DNA of 64,000 bases, taken from Delta-02 sp964513565. Lineage in GTDB: Bacteria; Desulfobacterota; Syntrophorhabdia; Syntrophorhabdales; Syntrophorhabdaceae. A program made the translations under genes and the position numbers. The DNA lies in the NCBI GenBank assembly GCA_964513565.1, contig CAZENE010000001.1, positions 1 to 64,000 of the forward strand, in the 5' to 3' direction. The notes under the pieces were generated by a model. The model made no database searches and had not been told where the DNA came from. It worked only from the letters and a program-made list of their open reading frames with translations. This document shows positions 16,104-25,240 of this stretch, piece after piece. Within the stretch, counting starts at the first letter, position 1; the number at the start of each line of letters is the position of its first letter.

Positions 16104-17470
16104 AACCCTGGGGAGGCAGGTTCAGGGAGGGCACCGACCCGCTTCTTGAGCGGTTCAGCGCTTCCATCGATTTTGACCGGAGACTCTATCATCATGACAT
16201 AGAAGGCAGCAAAGCCCATGCCGGGATGCTGGAAAAGATCGGGATCCTCTCGAAGGCCGAGAAAAATGCGATCTTGAAGGGACTCGACGAAATAGAAAAA
16301 GAAATAGAATCCGGGATATTTCAATTTTCGGATATGCTCGAAGATATTCACATGCATATCGAAACGAGGCTTATCGATAAGACCGAAGCGGGAAAGAAGC
16401 TTCATACGGGCCGAAGCCGCAACGACCAGATCTCCCTCGACATGAGGCTCTTCGTAAAGGATGAATTGAAAGGCCTCGATGAAAAACTCGCCGCGCTCCT
16501 CACGGCGATCATCAGGAAGGCGCAAGCCGAGATCGACGTGATAATGCCCGGATACACGCATCTTCAGCGGGCCCAGGTAGTCCCCTTTTCCCATTATCTC
16601 CTCGGGCATTACTATGCCCTGAAAAGAGACCGCGCAAGGCTTGAGGCCGCCCGGGCAACTGCGGATGTGCTGCCTCTGGGAAGCGGGGCCATAGCCGGGT
16701 CGACAATACCGCTTGACCGCGAATGGATCAGAAAAAAACTCGGATTTGCACGGGTTTCAGAGAACAGCATGGATACAGTGGCGGACCGGGATTTCATCAT
16801 GGATGCGGTCTTCGCGGCCGCCATGATAATGACGCATTTGAGCCGGTTTGCGGAAGACCTGATATTGTTTGCCACACAGGAATATTCATTTATATCATTG
16901 CCCGACAAGCTTACAACCGGGTCGAGCCTGATGCCTCATAAGAAAAATCCTGATGCCTTGGAGCTTATTCGCGGAAAGACCGGCAGGGTTCTCGGGGATG
17001 CCTTCGGGCTCTTCGCAATTTTAAAGGGATTGCCCTACACATATAACCGCGATCTCCAGGAAGACAAGGAGCCGATGTTTCATGCAATTGAAACCGCGGG
17101 AGACGCTATGGCGATCATGGCCCTTTGTATCGACGGCCTGACCGTATTGAAGCAGAACATGGAAAAGGCGGCTGAAGAAAGCTTTATGCCGGCCGTTGAG
17201 CTGGCGGAGTACCTTACAATAAAAGGCATGCCTTTCAGGGAAGCCCACGGAATAGCAGGGACCGCGGTCCGGGAGTGCGAGGAATCGGGCATACTTCTCG
17301 ACAAGATGCCGCTTGCCCGATTGAAGAAATTATCGGCTTCATTTGACAAGGATGTTTATGACTATATCAAACCGCGCAATGCGCTGCGCGTAAGAAAAGG
17401 GAAAGGAAGCGCCTCATTTAACGAGGTGGCGAAGGCCATACATGCTGAAAAGCAATATCTCGGTATTTGA
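16100..17470 (+). CDS. argH: Argininosuccinate lyase
   Basis: A 456-residue enzyme splitting argininosuccinate into arginine and fumarate, the last step of arginine synthesis. It has the fumarase/aspartase superfamily signature GSSLMPHKKNPD, with HTGRSRNDQ and GYTHLQRAQ regions for substrate binding. The opening MKPWGGRFREGTD is typical. The C-terminal 29 bases overlap the following lipoprotein gene. No other arg gene is present in the window. Confidence 0.96.
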   Translation: MKPWGGRFREGTDPLLERFSASIDFDRRLYHHDIEGSKAHAGMLEKIGILSKAEKNAILKGLDEIEKEIESGIFQFSDMLEDIHMHIETRLIDKTEAGKKLHTGRSRNDQISLDMRLFVKDELKGLDEKLAALLTAIIRKAQAEIDVIMPGYTHLQRAQVVPFSHYLLGHYYALKRDRARLEAARATADVLPLGSGAIAGSTIPLDREWIRKKLGFARVSENSMDTVADRDFIMDAVFAAAMIMTHLSRFAEDLILFATQEYSFISLPDKLTTGSSLMPHKKNPDALELIRGKTGRVLGDAFGLFAILKGLPYTYNRDLQEDKEPMFHAIETAGDAMAIMALCIDGLTVLKQNMEKAAEESFMPAVELAEYLTIKGMPFREAHGIAGTAVRECEESGILLDKMPLARLKKLSASFDKDVYDYIKPRNALRVRKGKGSASFNEVAKAIHAEKQYLGI

Positions 17471-18461
17471 TCTTCTCTGCTTGTCCCTGTGTGTCGCCGT
17501 GGCGTTTATCTCCTGCGGCAAGAAGGGCAACCCCGTGCCGGTCGCGGTCGTCAAGGCCGGGATCATAAGCGATCTCAGGGCTGAGGAAAAAGACGGCGTG
17601 ATCTTTCTGTCTTTCACCCCCCCTGCCAGCATTGAGCCGAAAAAGAAGGATGATGACGATTCCGTAAAGGTCTCGGCTTTCAGGGTATTCAAAGGTTGCG
17701 GCACGTGCCTCGGAGACCTCCAGCCATTCCGGATGGTCGTTCTGGATGAAAAAAAAGGATATACCATTGCGGGGAACCGTCTTTATATTTACGATGATGA
17801 AGTAATGCATAACAATGATTACGCTTACAGGGTATACCCGGTTACCGTCAGGGGAACGCAGGGAGAGGCGTCGAATACCGTGGTCATAACATGGAAACAG
17901 CCCCCGGAACCACCGGGTCCTCTCAAGGTCGAGGAAAGCGATTCGCGCGTGGAGATATCCTGGCCGAAGAAGGAAGGATATCTCTATAATATCTATCGCT
18001 GGGACAACGGAATGTATCCTGTTGTGCCGCTCAATCCAAGGCCGATCGCCACACCCCTTTACATGGACGGCGGACTGACAAACGGTAAAACGTATACATA
18101 TGAGGTGCGTCGGATGCGTGCGTCAGACCCCGGTGTTGAAGGAGAAGGCGCAAAGATCGATGCCACTCCGAAGGACAGGACGCCCCCGGCGCCGCCGATG
18201 CTGGTAAAGGCCGAGAAGAAAGGCAATACGATTGGGATTACCTGGGAGGCAGGAACGGAAAAGGACCTTGGCGGATACAACGTCTATCGCATTATGGGTT
18301 CGAAGCCCGTCAAACTCAACGCATCACCGGTAAAGGAAAATAAATTCACGGATGAAAACGCTCCTGACCACCGGTTCGTCGCCTATCACGTCACGGCTGT
18401 CGATGTCGTGGGCAATGAAAGCGGACCGTCCCAGGAAACTATCGTTACATTGAAAGAGTGA
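17442..18461 (+). CDS. Predicted lipoprotein with fibronectin type III-like repeats
   Basis: A 339-residue protein with a lipoprotein signal: hydrophobic segment at residues 8-22, then FISC with the lipidated cysteine followed by GKKGNPVP. The rest reads as two to three FnIII-like modules (FRVFKGCG...YAYRVYPV; YNIYRWDN...TYTYEVRRM; YNVYRIMGSKP...YHVTAVDVVGNE). The gene lies between argH and lysA in many deltaproteobacteria. It is probably anchored in the outer membrane or the periplasmic face. Its role is unknown, and its placement inside an amino-acid operon does not indicate one. Confidence 0.75.
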   Translation: MLKSNISVFDLLCLSLCVAVAFISCGKKGNPVPVAVVKAGIISDLRAEEKDGVIFLSFTPPASIEPKKKDDDDSVKVSAFRVFKGCGTCLGDLQPFRMVVLDEKKGYTIAGNRLYIYDDEVMHNNDYAYRVYPVTVRGTQGEASNTVVITWKQPPEPPGPLKVEESDSRVEISWPKKEGYLYNIYRWDNGMYPVVPLNPRPIATPLYMDGGLTNGKTYTYEVRRMRASDPGVEGEGAKIDATPKDRTPPAPPMLVKAEKKGNTIGITWEAGTEKDLGGYNVYRIMGSKPVKLNASPVKENKFTDENAPDHRFVAYHVTAVDVVGNESGPSQETIVTLKE

Positions 18462-18465
18462 GGTT

Positions 18466-19725
18466 ATGGATCATTTCGCATATCGTGATGGGAAGTTATT
18501 CTGTGAAGATGTCCCGGTCAAGACTATCGCAAAAAAAGTTGGCACACCGTTCTACCTGTATAGTTATGCTACTTTTGCCAGGCATTTTTCTGTTTTTGAC
18601 GGAGCTTTCGGAGAAATGCCGCATGTCGTCTGTTATTCACTGAAAGCAAATCCGAACGGGGCGCTTTTAAGGATCGTCGCAAAATCGGAAGGCGGAGCGG
18701 ATATTGTGTCCGGCGGTGAACTTTTCCGTGCCTTGAATGCCGGGATACCGGCCGATAAGATCGTCTATTCAGGCGTTGGGAAAAGCGCCGAGGAGCTGCG
18801 CTACGCGATCGATTCCGGAATACGGATGATAAATATAGAGTCGGAGGGCGAGTTTAAGGCCCTGAAAAGACTCTCGCGCAAAATGAAGCGAAGGGTCCCT
18901 GTCTCAATTCGGGTAAACCCGGAGATAGACCCCAGGACGCATCCTTACATAACAACCGGCCTTAAAAAGAACAAATTCGGGATCCTGTGGGAGGATGCCG
19001 CCAGAATATACCGGGAAATGGCCGACGAGGAATATCTGGCACCTGTGGGGATCTCCTCCCATATAGGCTCTCAGATCCTTGAACTCGGTCCCTTTATCGA
19101 CGCCGTGACATCCCTCAGGAAGATGATCGTCGAGCTGCGCGGCTCCGGGCTCGCGATCGAGATGCTGGATATCGGCGGCGGCCTTGGTATCACTTACAAG
19201 GACGAACTGCCGCCAGAGCCCAAAGATTATGCGAAAATGGTCCGCGACAATCTCGAGGATATCGGGATAACTCTTATCCTGGAGCCCGGACGTGTTATCG
19301 TGGGGAACAGTGGAATATTCATTACAAAGATGCTCTATGTGAAACAGACAGCTGGAAAGTTATTCTATATTGTGGACGGGGCCATGAACGATCTCGTAAG
19401 GCCTTCCCTTTACAATGCGTATCACGATGTTGCTCCGGTTGAACAAAAAAACAGGAAGACGAAAGTAGTGGACCTTGTCGGGCCCATATGCGAATCGGGG
19501 GATTTTCTGGCGAAGGACAGGGAACTTCAGGGCCTGAAAGAAGGGGAACTTGTCGCCATCAGGAGCGCTGGCGCGTACGGATACGTTATGTCGTCAAACT
19601 ATAATTCCCGGCGCCGTGCGGCGGAAGTCCTGGTCAAGGGCGATCAATTCTTTGTCGTCAGAAAAAGAGAGGCGTTGAAGGACCTGATCCGGGGTGAGAA
19701 GATCCCATCTTTTCTGGAGGTTTAG
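18466..19725 (+). CDS. lysA: Diaminopimelate decarboxylase
   Basis: A 419-residue PLP enzyme (fold type III) converting meso-DAP to L-lysine. The PLP lysine lies in CYSLKANPNGALL, the phosphate-binding glycine loop in DIGGGLGI and EPGRVIVGNSG, and the interface cysteine in CESGDF. Full length. A ribosome site (GTGAGG) precedes ATG 18466. It opens the lysine part of the operon, five bases upstream of dapF. Confidence 0.95.
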   Translation: MDHFAYRDGKLFCEDVPVKTIAKKVGTPFYLYSYATFARHFSVFDGAFGEMPHVVCYSLKANPNGALLRIVAKSEGGADIVSGGELFRALNAGIPADKIVYSGVGKSAEELRYAIDSGIRMINIESEGEFKALKRLSRKMKRRVPVSIRVNPEIDPRTHPYITTGLKKNKFGILWEDAARIYREMADEEYLAPVGISSHIGSQILELGPFIDAVTSLRKMIVELRGSGLAIEMLDIGGGLGITYKDELPPEPKDYAKMVRDNLEDIGITLILEPGRVIVGNSGIFITKMLYVKQTAGKLFYIVDGAMNDLVRPSLYNAYHDVAPVEQKNRKTKVVDLVGPICESGDFLAKDRELQGLKEGELVAIRSAGAYGYVMSSNYNSRRRAAEVLVKGDQFFVVRKREALKDLIRGEKIPSFLEV

Positions 19726-19730
19726 AGAAA

Positions 19731-20543
19731 GTGATCGAATTGGAATTTTCAAAGATGAGTGCCAGCGGGAACGATTTCGTCATGATCGACAATCGGGACG
19801 GCAAGGTGTATGAAAGGTTCCCGGACACCCTGGGCTTTGTGTCGAAGATATGCAGATTTCACCATTCCGTCGGTGCTGACGGTGTGATACTTATCGAAAA
19901 TTCAACACAACACGATTTTCGATGGAGGTTCTTCAATGCCGATGGCTCAGAAGCGGAGATGTGCGGCAATGGGGGCCGCTGTGCCGCCCGCTTCGCCTTT
20001 ATGAACGGGATAGCCGGTGAAAAAATGTCCTTCGAGACAATAGCGGGGGTCATCAAAGCGGAAGTGTACGGGCAAAAGGTCAAACTGCAGCTTACAAGAC
20101 CGGCAGACCTCAAGCTTGATTACCCGCTTGGCCTCGATGACAGGGAATTCTTTGCAAGCAGTGTTAATACCGGCGTGCCCCATGCGGTCCTGATCGTGGT
20201 GGACGTCGACCAGGTCGCGGTCGACCAGCTTGGGAGAATGATAAGGTACCACTCTGCGTTCGGCAACAAGGGAACAAATGTAAATTTTGTTCAGGTCCTC
20301 GACAAGAATAACGTCAAGATCAGGACATATGAAAGGGGTGTCGAGGGGGAGACCTATGCGTGCGGTACAGGGGCCGTTGCCTCCGGTGTTATTCTGTCGG
20401 AGAAGTCCCTTGTGACGAGTCCCGTCAATATCCACACCAAAGGTGGAGAGATCCTCAAGATCTATGTAAATGACGAGGTTTATCTCGAAGGCGGCGCAAA
20501 ATTCATATATAAGGCCGAATTGCACGAAGAAGCACTTTTGTAA
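19731..20543 (+). CDS. dapF: Diaminopimelate epimerase
   Basis: A 270-residue PLP-independent epimerase converting LL-DAP to meso-DAP. The two catalytic cysteines lie in AEMCGNGGRC and ETYACGTGAVAS, and FSKMSASGNDFVMID is the usual opening. The start is GTG at 19731, after a GGAGG-containing end of lysA. It lies in tandem with lysA, dapA and dapB. Confidence 0.95.
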   Translation: MIELEFSKMSASGNDFVMIDNRDGKVYERFPDTLGFVSKICRFHHSVGADGVILIENSTQHDFRWRFFNADGSEAEMCGNGGRCAARFAFMNGIAGEKMSFETIAGVIKAEVYGQKVKLQLTRPADLKLDYPLGLDDREFFASSVNTGVPHAVLIVVDVDQVAVDQLGRMIRYHSAFGNKGTNVNFVQVLDKNNVKIRTYERGVEGETYACGTGAVASGVILSEKSLVTSPVNIHTKGGEILKIYVNDEVYLEGGAKFIYKAELHEEALL

Positions 20544-20554
20544 AAGGAGAGATC

Positions 20555-21481
20555 ATGGAATTGAAGGGTGTCTTTACAGCGCTTGTCACGCCTTTTCGCG
20601 ACGGCGTCATCGATGAAAAGGCTTTCAAAAAACTTGTCGGGTTCCAGATAGCGGGCGACGTGGACGGCATCGTCCCCTGTGGCACTACGGGCGAAGCCCC
20701 GACGCTTTCTTATGAAGAGCATGCAAGGGTCATTGAACTTGCAGTCAAATACGCCGGCGGCAAGGTTCCCGTGATCGCCGGAACGGGATCGAATTCCACG
20801 GAAGAGGCCATCGAATTGACCAATACGGCAAAAAAGCTCGGCGCCCAGGCTTGTCTCCTCACAACGCCTTATTATAACAAGCCTACCCAGGAAGGCATGG
20901 TGAGCCATTTCACGGCAATTGCCAGGGAAACGCGCCTGCCGGTCGTTCTGTACAATATACCGGGACGCACCGGCGTTAATATGACGCCGGAGACAATAGC
21001 CCGACTGGCTAGGGTCCAAAATATTGTTGCGATCAAGGAGGCGGCCGGTTCCGTGACACAGGCATCGGAGATATACCGCCTGACGGGCGGCAAGTTCACG
21101 ATACTTTCCGGCGATGACGGGCTTTTCCTTCCGATGATGAGCGTCGGCGCCGTTGGAGTGATATCGGTCTTTTCCAATATTATGCCGAAGGAACTGAAGG
21201 CATTATACAAGGCCTTCATGATAGAGAAGAACATAGCGAAAGCGATAAGGCTGCATACCAAATACATGCCCCTGTTCCAGAACCTTTTTATCGAGACGAA
21301 TCCTATACCGATCAAAGAGGCCATGTACAGGATGGGTATGATAGCCCGGGAATACAGGCTTCCCTTGTGCCCTATATCGGATAAGAATGGGGAACTACTG
21401 GCCGGGCTCATAAAGGAATACGGTCTGATCGGAAAAAAAGCGAAAAGAGAACAGGTCAGGCAGGGTGTAAAGAATGATTAA
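20555..21481 (+). CDS. dapA: 4-hydroxy-tetrahydrodipicolinate synthase
   Basis: A 308-residue class I aldolase condensing pyruvate and aspartate semialdehyde. CGTTGEAPTLSYEEH, the triad tyrosine region YYNKPTQEGM, YNIPGRTGVNM and the Schiff-base lysine in IVAIKEAAG are all present. It is about 15 residues longer at the C-terminus than E. coli DapA. AAAGGAGA precedes the ATG. It overlaps dapB by 8 bases. Confidence 0.95.
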   Translation: MELKGVFTALVTPFRDGVIDEKAFKKLVGFQIAGDVDGIVPCGTTGEAPTLSYEEHARVIELAVKYAGGKVPVIAGTGSNSTEEAIELTNTAKKLGAQACLLTTPYYNKPTQEGMVSHFTAIARETRLPVVLYNIPGRTGVNMTPETIARLARVQNIVAIKEAAGSVTQASEIYRLTGGKFTILSGDDGLFLPMMSVGAVGVISVFSNIMPKELKALYKAFMIEKNIAKAIRLHTKYMPLFQNLFIETNPIPIKEAMYRMGMIAREYRLPLCPISDKNGELLAGLIKEYGLIGKKAKREQVRQGVKND

Positions 21482-22259
21482 GATAGCAATAACAGGGGCA
21501 TGTGGAAAAATGGGAAGGGCGATAACGAATTTGGCCCTCGAGGACCCTGATGTTGAGATCGTCGGTTTTATTGAGGTGAAGGGGCATCCTATGATAGGGC
21601 ACGCCCACGATTTTATGGGCGGCAGCCCCCCTTTGATAACCGATGACGCGGCCGCTGCCATGCATGGAGCCGATGTGATCGTCGATTTTACGGAGGCAAA
21701 GGCATCTCTCGATTTCTTTAACACGGCCATTAAGCATCGAATAGCGGATGTCATCGGAACGACCGGGCTCAAAGAGGAGGATATGCGGCCGATACGGGAA
21801 GCAAAAGACGCCCGCGTTGTTATATCTCCCAACATGAGCATAGGCATGAACATCCTTTTCGACCTGGCCCGGAGAGTGTCAGGCCTCGTGGGAGATGCCT
21901 ACGATGCCGAGATCGTGGAACTCCACCATCGCTGGAAAAAAGATGCCCCGAGCGGGTCGGCGTTAAAGATAAAAGATGCCGTGCTTGCCGGCCAGAGTGA
22001 CCGTCAATGGACCGAGGTTTTTGGACGCGAGGGCATCGTCGGAGAACGAAAAAAAGACGAGATCGGTGTTATGAGCGTCCGCGGAGGGGATATTGTCGGA
22101 GAGCATACCCTTTATTTTGCCGGGATCGGGGAACGCCTTGAACTGACGCATAAGGCATGGTCGCGGGATAACTTCGCCAGGGGAGCCCTGACCGCCGCAA
22201 AGTGGCTTGTGAGACAGCCGTCCGGCATATATTCAATGAACGACGTGCTGGGATTGTAA
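21474..22259 (+). CDS. dapB: 4-hydroxy-tetrahydrodipicolinate reductase
   Basis: A 261-residue NAD(P)H-dependent reductase in DAP/lysine synthesis. The nucleotide-binding loop is ITGACGKMGRAI, and the catalytic block ELHHRWKKDAPSGSA contains the conserved histidines and lysine. It is the last gene of the maf-dapB operon; 213 bases without a gene follow before rex. No dapC/dapL or dapE is in the operon, so the middle steps are encoded elsewhere. Confidence 0.95.
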   Translation: MIKIAITGACGKMGRAITNLALEDPDVEIVGFIEVKGHPMIGHAHDFMGGSPPLITDDAAAAMHGADVIVDFTEAKASLDFFNTAIKHRIADVIGTTGLKEEDMRPIREAKDARVVISPNMSIGMNILFDLARRVSGLVGDAYDAEIVELHHRWKKDAPSGSALKIKDAVLAGQSDRQWTEVFGREGIVGERKKDEIGVMSVRGGDIVGEHTLYFAGIGERLELTHKAWSRDNFARGALTAAKWLVRQPSGIYSMNDVLGL

Positions 22260-22402
22260 GGGAGTTTTACATCATTTTCTCATCCAACAGGTGCCGGGAA
22301 AGTCCCGGTGTTCCGTACAAATATTTTTTCGCATTATCCGATTAATTCCCGTGATTTGCGGCTATGGGCATCGCTAGGCGGCCAGCTTGTTAAATTTTTC
22401 TC

Positions 22403-22431
22403 TTGCAAAAGCCCTCCGGAATTGTTAGATA
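22403..22431 (+). promoter_or_regulatory. Candidate promoter of the rex operon
   Basis: TTGCAA (22403-22408), a 17-base spacer and TAGATA (22426-22431) form a plausible sigma-70 promoter about 40 bases before the rex start. A TTGTTAAA half-site lies just upstream at 22387; it resembles half a Rex operator, but no inverted partner is visible. Confidence 0.4.
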
Positions 22432-22472
22432 TATGAAACTAAAAGGAAATTGAAGCAAAAAAGGACGCAGAA

Positions 22473-23114
22473 ATGGCGAAATTCCTGAAGATCCCGGAAG
22501 CAACGATACGAAGGCTTTCCAGCTATCTGAAATGCATGGTGGACCTGGAAAACAAGAATGAAAAAGTTGCGTCGAGTGCCGTTATAGCAAGCATATGTAA
22601 TGTCAATGCGGCGCAGGTGAGAAAGGATTTTGCGTATTTCGGGGAGTTTGGCATTCGTGGCATGGGCTATAATGTCAAGGACCTGAAAAGACATATCAAG
22701 GAGATCCTCGGGATAAACCGCGAATGGCGCATAGCGGTGATCGGTGTGGGAAACATGGGAAGCGCGCTCCTTGTTTACAAGGACTTTCTGAAGCAGAACT
22801 ATAAGATCGTCGCCGCATTCGATCTTTACCCCGAAGCGGTAATAGGCCGCATTTCGGAGCGGGTCGGCAAACCGGTTGAAATACTGCATATCGATCGTCT
22901 CAAAGAGGTCGTTCAGGCACGCAATATCGAGATCGGAATAATAACCACCCCGCCTGCGGAAGCTCAAAAGGTTGCCGATCAGCTTATTGAAGCGAATATC
23001 AAGGGCATCCTTAATTTTTCCCCGGCTCCCGTCAGGACAACGGAAAAGGTAAAACTCAGGAATCTTTTCTTTACGTCCGCTCTCGACAATCTGGTATATT
23101 ATCTTTCGAATTAG
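22473..23114 (+). CDS. rex: Redox-sensing transcriptional repressor Rex
   Basis: A 213-residue homodimeric repressor that senses the NADH/NAD+ ratio. An N-terminal winged helix (IPEATIRRLSSYLKCM, NAAQVRKDFAYFGEFGIRGMGYNV) is followed by a Rossmann domain with VIGVGNMGSAL. The C-terminal helix ends RNLFFTSALDNLVYYLSN. Rex usually controls fermentation and respiration genes in anaerobes. It is the first gene of a three-gene operon with a DUF350 protein and bioD. Confidence 0.95.
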   Translation: MAKFLKIPEATIRRLSSYLKCMVDLENKNEKVASSAVIASICNVNAAQVRKDFAYFGEFGIRGMGYNVKDLKRHIKEILGINREWRIAVIGVGNMGSALLVYKDFLKQNYKIVAAFDLYPEAVIGRISERVGKPVEILHIDRLKEVVQARNIEIGIITTPPAEAQKVADQLIEANIKGILNFSPAPVRTTEKVKLRNLFFTSALDNLVYYLSN

Positions 23115-23126
23115 TTTGAGGGACCT

Positions 23127-23336
23127 ATGTGGAAAGTACTGGCTAATTCCGTCGAGATGCTTATCTATACAGCAGTCTTCATCATACTTTCCCTTATTGC
23201 GGTCAAAATAGTCGGCGCGACCTTCAGTACGGATTTTGAAAAAAAGATCGCAGACGAGAACAATATGGCCCTCGCCGTTATTGTTGCGTCATTGTTCATC
23301 GGTCTCGCAATTATCGTTGCGTTTATAGCAGGCTAA
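23127..23336 (+). CDS. DUF350-like small membrane protein
   Basis: A 69-residue protein with two hydrophobic helices (about 10-32 and 47-68) around a short charged loop (TDFEKKIADENNMALA). The pattern of one DUF350 module fits. DUF350 (YjfL) proteins are of unknown function. It lies 12 bases after rex and its stop overlaps the bioD start (TAATG). Confidence 0.65.
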   Translation: MWKVLANSVEMLIYTAVFIILSLIAVKIVGATFSTDFEKKIADENNMALAVIVASLFIGLAIIVAFIAG

Positions 23337-24037
23337 TGAAAAACATATTTATTACAGGTACTGACACCGGTGTCGGGAAGACGGCCGTTTCTTGCGGGCT
23401 AGCGTCATACCTGTCCCTGAGCAAGGGTTATGATGTCGGGGTGATGAAGCCGTTTGAGAGCGGCAATGGAGCGTGCGAGGAGAAGACCGGTGACGCCTGG
23501 GCGCTTAAACAGGCTTCGGGCTGCACGGACGACATACGCATCATAAATCCATACAATTTTAAGGCGCCCCTCTCGCCGGAGGCTGCCGCGATTCTCGAAA
23601 ATGCTCACGTCGACATCGCCCGGGTAACGTCGGTTTTTTCGGAACTTGCCAGCCGGCACGATATTGTGATCGTTGAGGGTGCGGGCGGTGTACTGGTACC
23701 GATACAAAACGGTTATTGTTACTCTGACCTTATGGCGGCCTTTCAGGCGCCTGTCCTTATTGTATCACGTCTCACGCTCGGCACCATCAATCATACGCTT
23801 TTATCATGTCATTACCTGAGATCAATAGGGGTCACGGTGTCCGGGGTGATACTTAATGACATGCTGGGGGAAAATGATATAGCATCACGGACAAATCCCG
23901 GTATGCTCGAAAAATATCTTTCCGTCCCGCTCCTGGGGATCTTTCCGCATGTTCCCGACCTTTTTATCGGAAGAGTAGACAGGGAAAGGCTTGCCGTCCT
24001 GTTCGAGAAAAATATCGATTGTTCCCTGCTTCCCTGA
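23336..24037 (+). CDS. bioD: Dethiobiotin synthetase
   Basis: A 233-residue ATP-dependent enzyme closing the ureido ring of dethiobiotin from DAPA and CO2. Walker A-like ITGTDTGVGKT opens the protein; VMKPFESGN and VEGAGGVLVPI carry the other active-site residues. It is the only biotin gene in the window. It is translationally coupled to the DUF350 gene and ends facing the reverse aminotransferases. Confidence 0.92.
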   Translation: MKNIFITGTDTGVGKTAVSCGLASYLSLSKGYDVGVMKPFESGNGACEEKTGDAWALKQASGCTDDIRIINPYNFKAPLSPEAAAILENAHVDIARVTSVFSELASRHDIVIVEGAGGVLVPIQNGYCYSDLMAAFQAPVLIVSRLTLGTINHTLLSCHYLRSIGVTVSGVILNDMLGENDIASRTNPGMLEKYLSVPLLGIFPHVPDLFIGRVDRERLAVLFEKNIDCSLLP

Positions 24038-24056
24038 CGGCATGCACATCTTTGAT

Positions 24057-25235
24057 CTATTGTTTTTTCAATCCCAGCTCGAGAAAATATTGCCGCGAAC
24101 GTTCTATAACATCCATAGGTATGCAATATGCGAGGCGGAAATGCCCCGGTGTTCCGAAGCCTACGCCCGGAACTGCAAGGATCTTATGCTTCTGGAGTTC
24201 ACGTACAAAGGCAACATCATCGGGAATGGGGGACCGGGGGAAAATATAAAATGCCCCCATGGGTTTTACGACGCTTAATCCCGCCTCGATGAGAATATTG
24301 TAGATGGCGTCCCTCTTCTTTTGATATTCCAGGACATCGACGCTGTTTTTCTGGAACTTGCCTACGAGCCGCTGCATGAGGGCTGGAGCATTGATGAACC
24401 CGAGGATCCTGTTGGAGAATATCATGGCATCCATCAGCGGTTTTAATCTTGTGATGCGCGGCGATGCAGCTATATAGCCGATCCGCTCCCCCGGCAGGGC
24501 CAAGTCCTTTGAATGCGATGTAATGGTTATGGTGTCCTCGTAGATGTCGAAAACATCGGGAAGCGTTATGCTGTCGTATAGTATCTTCCTGTATGCTTCA
24601 TCGGAAAGGAAGAATATCCGCTGGCCTTTCTGCCTGCGTTTCCGGAGGAGTGCCGCCAATTCCATCAGTTCTTCCCGGTTGTAAACGACGCCCGTCGGAT
24701 TGTTTGGAGAATTGACTATGATCGCTTTGGTCTTTCGGGTTATAGCCTTTTCTATTTTATCAACATCGAGATGAAAATCCTCTGTCGTCTCGACAAGCTT
24801 CATTATACCGCCGTGATTTTCGATATAGAACTTGAATTCAACGAAAAAGGGCGACAAAACGATCACCTCGCTGCCGGGATCGAGAAGCGATTTCAGGACG
24901 ACATTCATGCCGCCGGCGGAGCCGACCGTCATTACAATATGGTCCTTTGTGAAGTTAAGGCCGGTTCTCTGACTATGGAATTTGGCAATTTCGGACCGGA
25001 CATCTTCATAGCCGCTGTTGGTCATATACCGGTGCATACCAGCCGCGTCAGAGGTGACGAGCCTGACAAGCTCCTGCTTTAACTGCTCGGGAGGCTCAAT
25101 GACCGGGTTGCCGAGGGTAAAGTCGAGAATATTCTCCGCCCCGTATATCTTTTTCATCTTTTCGCCTTCTTCGAACATCGCCCGTATCCATGACGAATCT
25201 TCCATGGATTTACTTATAGCTTTTGAGATACCCAT
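24057..25235 (-). CDS. Class I/II PLP aminotransferase (second of tandem pair), possibly aromatic
   Basis: A 392-residue fold-type I aminotransferase. NSPNNPTG, LSDEAYRKILYD and the PLP lysine motif SHSKDLALPGERIGY are clear, as is the C-terminal arginine region HFRLAYCIP. It is a close paralogue of the upstream gene, alike along its whole length, and lies 5 bases after it, so it arose by tandem duplication. Substrate is not readable from sequence. The Phe-rich leader upstream suggests phenylalanine/tyrosine transamination for the operon; that is inference. Confidence 0.85.
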   Translation of the reverse strand: MGISKAISKSMEDSSWIRAMFEEGEKMKKIYGAENILDFTLGNPVIEPPEQLKQELVRLVTSDAAGMHRYMTNSGYEDVRSEIAKFHSQRTGLNFTKDHIVMTVGSAGGMNVVLKSLLDPGSEVIVLSPFFVEFKFYIENHGGIMKLVETTEDFHLDVDKIEKAITRKTKAIIVNSPNNPTGVVYNREELMELAALLRKRRQKGQRIFFLSDEAYRKILYDSITLPDVFDIYEDTITITSHSKDLALPGERIGYIAASPRITRLKPLMDAMIFSNRILGFINAPALMQRLVGKFQKNSVDVLEYQKKRDAIYNILIEAGLSVVKPMGAFYIFPRSPIPDDVAFVRELQKHKILAVPGVGFGTPGHFRLAYCIPMDVIERSRQYFLELGLKKQ

Positions 25236-25240
25236 TGTGA

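Noticed and set aside
22288..22310. Terminator after dapB
   Set aside because: A CCGGG/CCCGG hairpin exists but only 5 bp, and the T-rich part is too far away.
22385..22405. Rex operator upstream of rex
   Set aside because: Only one TTGTTAAA half-site is visible, with no inverted partner at proper spacing.
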